A stretch of DNA of 7,542 nt from Flavobacteriales bacterium UBA2426 (lineage in GTDB: Bacteria; Bacteroidota; Bacteroidia; Flavobacteriales_F; PHOS-HE28), in contig DDRC01000137.1 in the NCBI GenBank assembly GCA_002342985.1, forward strand, positions 2,956 to 10,497, in the 5' to 3' direction. The notes under the pieces were generated by a model. That model did not search any database and was not told where the DNA came from. It was given only the letters and a program-made list of their open reading frames with translations. The position numbers were made by a program, and so were the translations under genes. The stretch's first letter is position 1. The number at the start of each line of letters is the position of its first letter. This document shows positions 5,659 through 7,542 of this stretch, in pieces.

Positions 5659-6497
5659 GCGCTTGGGTAGACCACAATGGCACGCTGTTCCCGGCGGATG
5701 AGCCGGTACTGCGGCTGGACAATCGCGCCTTCCATTTCGGCGATGGCCTCTTCGAGAGCATCCGTGTGGTGGGCGGCAGGGCCTGCTTCCTGGATGCGCA
5801 TTGGGCCCGCCTCACCACGGGTGCCGAGCTGCTGCGCATAACGCTCCCTGACGGATTCGACCGCCAGCGTTTCGGTGAAGCCATTGCTGCGGTGGTCGAG
5901 CGTTCGGGCATCAGCAGCGGCCGAGCGCGGTTCACCCTCTACCGCGGCGGGGGCGGCTACTACAGGCCGGAGCAGGACGCCGGCCGGTACGCCATCGAGC
6001 TGAATGCGCTGCCCGATCCGCACCATGTGCTCAACCCCACCGGTCTGCAGGTCGACATCTGGCCGGAGATACGGAAGCCGGTGAATGAGCTTTCGAGGCA
6101 CAAGACCCTCAACTGCCAGTACTATATCATGGCGGCGCTGTGGGCCAGGGCCCGTGGCCTCGATGACTGCCTCCTGCAGAACGACCGTGGCAACATCATC
6201 GAGAGCAGTGCGGGCAACATCTTCATCGTCAGCAACGGGGTGCTCTACACCCCCTCGCTCACCGATGGCTGCATCGGTGGCGTGATGCGCGCCCAGGTCA
6301 TCAACCTGGCGCTGGCCAATGGTGTGAAGGTGTACGAGTGCTCCCTGAATCCGCAGAACCTGCTCGCTGCTGATGAGCTGTTCTTCACCAATGCCATCCA
6401 GGGCATTCGATGGGTGGGTGGCTACCGCACGAAGCGCTACGCGCACAAGCTCTCGGGAATGCTCACCGGGCTGATCGTATCATCGACGCTCAGTTGA
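5655..6497 (+). CDS. Class IV PLP-dependent aminotransferase / aminodeoxychorismate lyase-like enzyme
   Basis: The 280-residue protein has the fold-type IV pattern. LDNRAFHFGDGLFESIRV (21-38) is the N-terminal motif. The catalytic Lys150 is in RHKTLNC and forms the PLP Schiff base. DRGNIIESSAGNIFIV (177-192) contains E183, which contacts the PLP ring nitrogen. TDGCIGGVMR (203-212) corresponds to the PLP-phosphate loop. ELFFTNAIQGIRWV (241-254) is a typical C-terminal signature. The family includes branched-chain aminotransferase IlvE, D-amino-acid aminotransferase and 4-amino-4-deoxychorismate lyase PabC (folate synthesis). The length fits any of these; the Bacteroidota relatives are usually left as class IV aminotransferases, with PabC activity the favoured guess. 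Its ATG overlaps the HAD stop (5655-5658). Its stop lies inside an 8-nt overlap with the convergent YqgE gene. Activity-level annotation is uncertain. Confidence 0.9.
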   Translation: MSAWVDHNGTLFPADEPVLRLDNRAFHFGDGLFESIRVVGGRACFLDAHWARLTTGAELLRITLPDGFDRQRFGEAIAAVVERSGISSGRARFTLYRGGGGYYRPEQDAGRYAIELNALPDPHHVLNPTGLQVDIWPEIRKPVNELSRHKTLNCQYYIMAALWARARGLDDCLLQNDRGNIIESSAGNIFIVSNGVLYTPSLTDGCIGGVMRAQVINLALANGVKVYECSLNPQNLLAADELFFTNAIQGIRWVGGYRTKRYAHKLSGMLTGLIVSSTLS

Positions 6498-6511
6498 GCG
6501 AGGGGTCCTCG
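6487..6511. other. Palindromes at the convergent overlap of the PLP-enzyme and YqgE genes
   Basis: CGCTCA-GT-TGAGCG (6487-6500) is an inverted repeat that contains both opposing stop codons (minus strand at 6490-6492, plus strand at 6495-6497). An overlapping second stem, CGAGG-ggt-CCTCG, lies at 6499-6511. There is no T-tract on either side, so classical termination is doubtful. Confidence 0.45.
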
Positions 6512-7074
6512 GGGAAATCTGCGAGCGGGGCGAACGCCCGCCCCATGGAGCGGAGCGTGTTCCGCCAGAGCTCATCCACGGCCGGCGACATCACGCTCCG
6601 TTTGCTGGCCGGGGCGACCAGCCATGAGCGGTCATCCAGTTCCTTCCTCAGCTGGTCCGGGCCCCAGCCGCTGTAGCCCACGAAGAAGCGCACGTGCCGG
6701 GAAAGCCGCGGGTCGGTGGCCAGGACGGACCGCAGCTGCTCGTAGTCGCCACCCATGTGAACCCCATCGACCACCTCTACGCTACCGGGTATGTGCGCCC
6801 CCAAGGTGTGCAGGTAGTAGAGTTCCCCGCTCTGCACGGGCCCGCCGATGCCCACCTGCGAGGCGATAGGCGGCAGGTCCTGCATGAGGTCGTTCACCGT
6901 CAGGTCCATCCGCCGGTTCAGCACGAAGCCGAATGAGCCTTCCGCACTGTGGTCGCATAGCAGTACCACGGTCCTGCGGAAGTAAGGGTCCGGCAGGTAA
7001 GGCTCGCTCACCAGCAGCCTGCCGCGCGCTGGCTGGTGGCGATTCTCCGGCTGGAAGTCGAGCAGGTCTGGCAT
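6490..7074 (-). CDS. yqgE: YqgE/AlgH family protein
   Basis: The 194-residue protein shows the full family pattern. GRLLVSEPYLPDPYFRRTVV (residues 18-37) is followed by a GSFGFVLNR segment. Further on come a GGPV motif, an FVGYSGWGPDQL segment in the middle and a conserved SWLVAP motif. YqgE/AlgH proteins are small alpha/beta proteins whose biochemical role is unsettled; AlgH was named in Pseudomonas for an effect on alginate regulation. I chose the ATG at 7072-7074 (MPDLLDFQPENRHQPARGRLL). In-frame ATGs further upstream at 7098 and 7257 would extend the protein into the divergent pdxH region with sequence unlike the family. The 3' end overlaps the convergent PLP-enzyme gene by eight bases. 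The 5' end is divergent from pdxH with 100 bases between the starts. Confidence 0.92.
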   Translation of the reverse strand: MPDLLDFQPENRHQPARGRLLVSEPYLPDPYFRRTVVLLCDHSAEGSFGFVLNRRMDLTVNDLMQDLPPIASQVGIGGPVQSGELYYLHTLGAHIPGSVEVVDGVHMGGDYEQLRSVLATDPRLSRHVRFFVGYSGWGPDQLRKELDDRSWLVAPASKRSVMSPAVDELWRNTLRSMGRAFAPLADFPEDPSLN

Positions 7075-7081
7075 GCGGTGC

Positions 7082-7113
7082 TGAAGGTAGCAGCCCATTG
7101 GTTGCTGTGGCAA
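7082..7113 (-). promoter_or_regulatory. Weak candidate promoter for yqgE
   Basis: On the minus strand TTG (7113-7111) is followed after 21 bases by TACCTTCA (7089-7082), which has two mismatches to TAnnTTTG. Transcription would begin almost at the start codon, giving a nearly leaderless message. In the same region the plus strand has TAACTTG (7149-7155), one base short of TAnnTTTG and about 20 nt before the pdxH ATG, with no good -33 box. Both are tentative. Confidence 0.25.
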
Positions 7114-7174
7114 GGGGCATTTACCGATGAGGGCGGCGTTCCGGCGGATAACTTGCGCGCTCGAAGTTCCACTC

Positions 7175-7542
7175 ATGAGCCAGGAAAGGCACTTGCACCA
7201 TAGGATCGAGTACGGCCGCGCATCGCTCACGGAGGAGGCGGCGGGCATGGACCCCATCGCGCTCTTCGCGCGCTGGATGGATGATGCCGAGGCGGACGGC
7301 GTGCCTGAGCATCATGCCATGACGCTCGCCACGATGGGATCACTGACCATCAGCTGCCGTGTGGTGCTGCTCCGTTCGTTCGACGCGCGCGGCTTCGTCT
7401 TCTACACCAACCACAATAGCCGGAAAGCGATGGACCTTGAGCGCGACCCGCGCGCCGCGCTCTCCTTCTTCTGGCCCCAGCAGGAGCGGCAGGTCCGCAT
7501 CGAGGGCCGTGCCGAACCGGTTGGCCCCGGGGAGAGCGATGC
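7175..7542 (+). CDS. pdxH: Pyridoxine/pyridoxamine 5'-phosphate oxidase, N-terminal part (runs off right edge)
   Basis: The first 122 complete codons are present and the gene continues past base 7542. PdxH is a cytoplasmic FMN-dependent homodimer that oxidises pyridoxine or pyridoxamine 5'-phosphate to PLP with oxygen. Family features are the N-terminal helix RIEYGRASL, DPIALFARWMDDA (residues 26-38), the FMN-binding FVFYTNHNSRKA (74-85) and FFWPQQERQVRIEG (98-111). By comparison with E. coli PdxH, R62, Y77, T78, R83, K84 and Q106 align with FMN-contact residues. Two things are odd. The residue aligned with E. coli Lys72 is Arg67. The loop before R62 (GSLTISC, 55-61) lacks the usual G-x-P and is one residue shorter. 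The divergent YqgE gene lies 100 bases upstream. The neighbouring class IV enzyme uses the PLP this protein makes. Confidence 0.93.
   Translation, partial: MSQERHLHHRIEYGRASLTEEAAGMDPIALFARWMDDAEADGVPEHHAMTLATMGSLTISCRVVLLRSFDARGFVFYTNHNSRKAMDLERDPRAALSFFWPQQERQVRIEGRAEPVGPGESD

Noticed and set aside
5322..6446. A 374-codon open frame on the minus strand
   Set aside because: It is antisense to the HAD and class IV PLP genes, both of which have intact catalytic motifs on the plus strand.
7075..7257. N-terminal extension of YqgE from the ATG at 7257
   Set aside because: It would overlap the divergent pdxH coding region and add 61 residues unlike the family.
1..7542. Defence system, prophage, transposon or CRISPR content
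   Set aside because: No repeat array, transposase, integrase, terminal inverted repeats or defence-type domain was seen on either strand. All substantial coding regions belong to housekeeping or envelope families.

Overview
The window looks like a piece of a GC-rich Bacteroidota chromosome, most likely of the Flavobacteriales type. Four things point that way. The START-like protein belongs to a Bacteroidota-typical family. The LptF/LptG permease has the long form usual in that phylum. The divergent intergenic region carries promoter elements of the TAnnTTTG type. Starts are mostly ATG without a clear Shine-Dalgarno sequence, and the tRNA gene does not encode its CCA end. The placement is inferred from family resemblance and motifs; no search was run. 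I see no mobile element, CRISPR array, rRNA or prophage gene. Coding density is very high and no gene-free stretch reaches 300 bases.

Left half (1-3844, minus strand, read right to left). A four-gene cell-envelope cluster runs from a START-like domain protein with a very unusual basic Lys/Ala/Pro tail, through an LptF/LptG-family LPS-export permease, to two GT4-type glycosyltransferases. The second glycosyltransferase runs off the left edge. Gaps are 34 nt, then a 26-nt overlap, then a 4-nt ATGA overlap, so the genes are very probably one transcript. A Bacteroidota-type promoter lies just upstream at about 3875-3904.

Centre (3939-4080, plus strand). A perfect TAnnTTTG -7 element precedes a tRNA-Met(CAT) gene, which is followed by a strong intrinsic terminator.

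Right half (4097-6497, plus strand). Four tightly packed genes encode a small lipoprotein with an NTF2/DUF4440-like fold, an intact rhomboid protease, a GmhB-like HAD-IIIA phosphatase and a class IV PLP enzyme. Rhomboid-HAD and HAD-PLP are joined by ATGA overlaps. No separate promoter is evident between the tRNA terminator and the lipoprotein, so read-through past the terminator may feed this operon.

Right edge. A YqgE/AlgH protein (minus strand) converges on the PLP-enzyme gene with an 8-nt overlap inside a small palindrome. A divergent pdxH gene (pyridoxine/pyridoxamine 5'-phosphate oxidase) runs off the right end. PdxH makes the cofactor used by the neighbouring class IV PLP enzyme, a loose metabolic link.

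Most genes are recognisable housekeeping or envelope genes. The points most worth a second look are the acid-free basic tail fused to the START-like domain, the altered FMN-binding segment of PdxH, the tRNA-terminator-operon arrangement, the tRNA anticodon-stem mismatch, and stop codons that sit inside hairpins.
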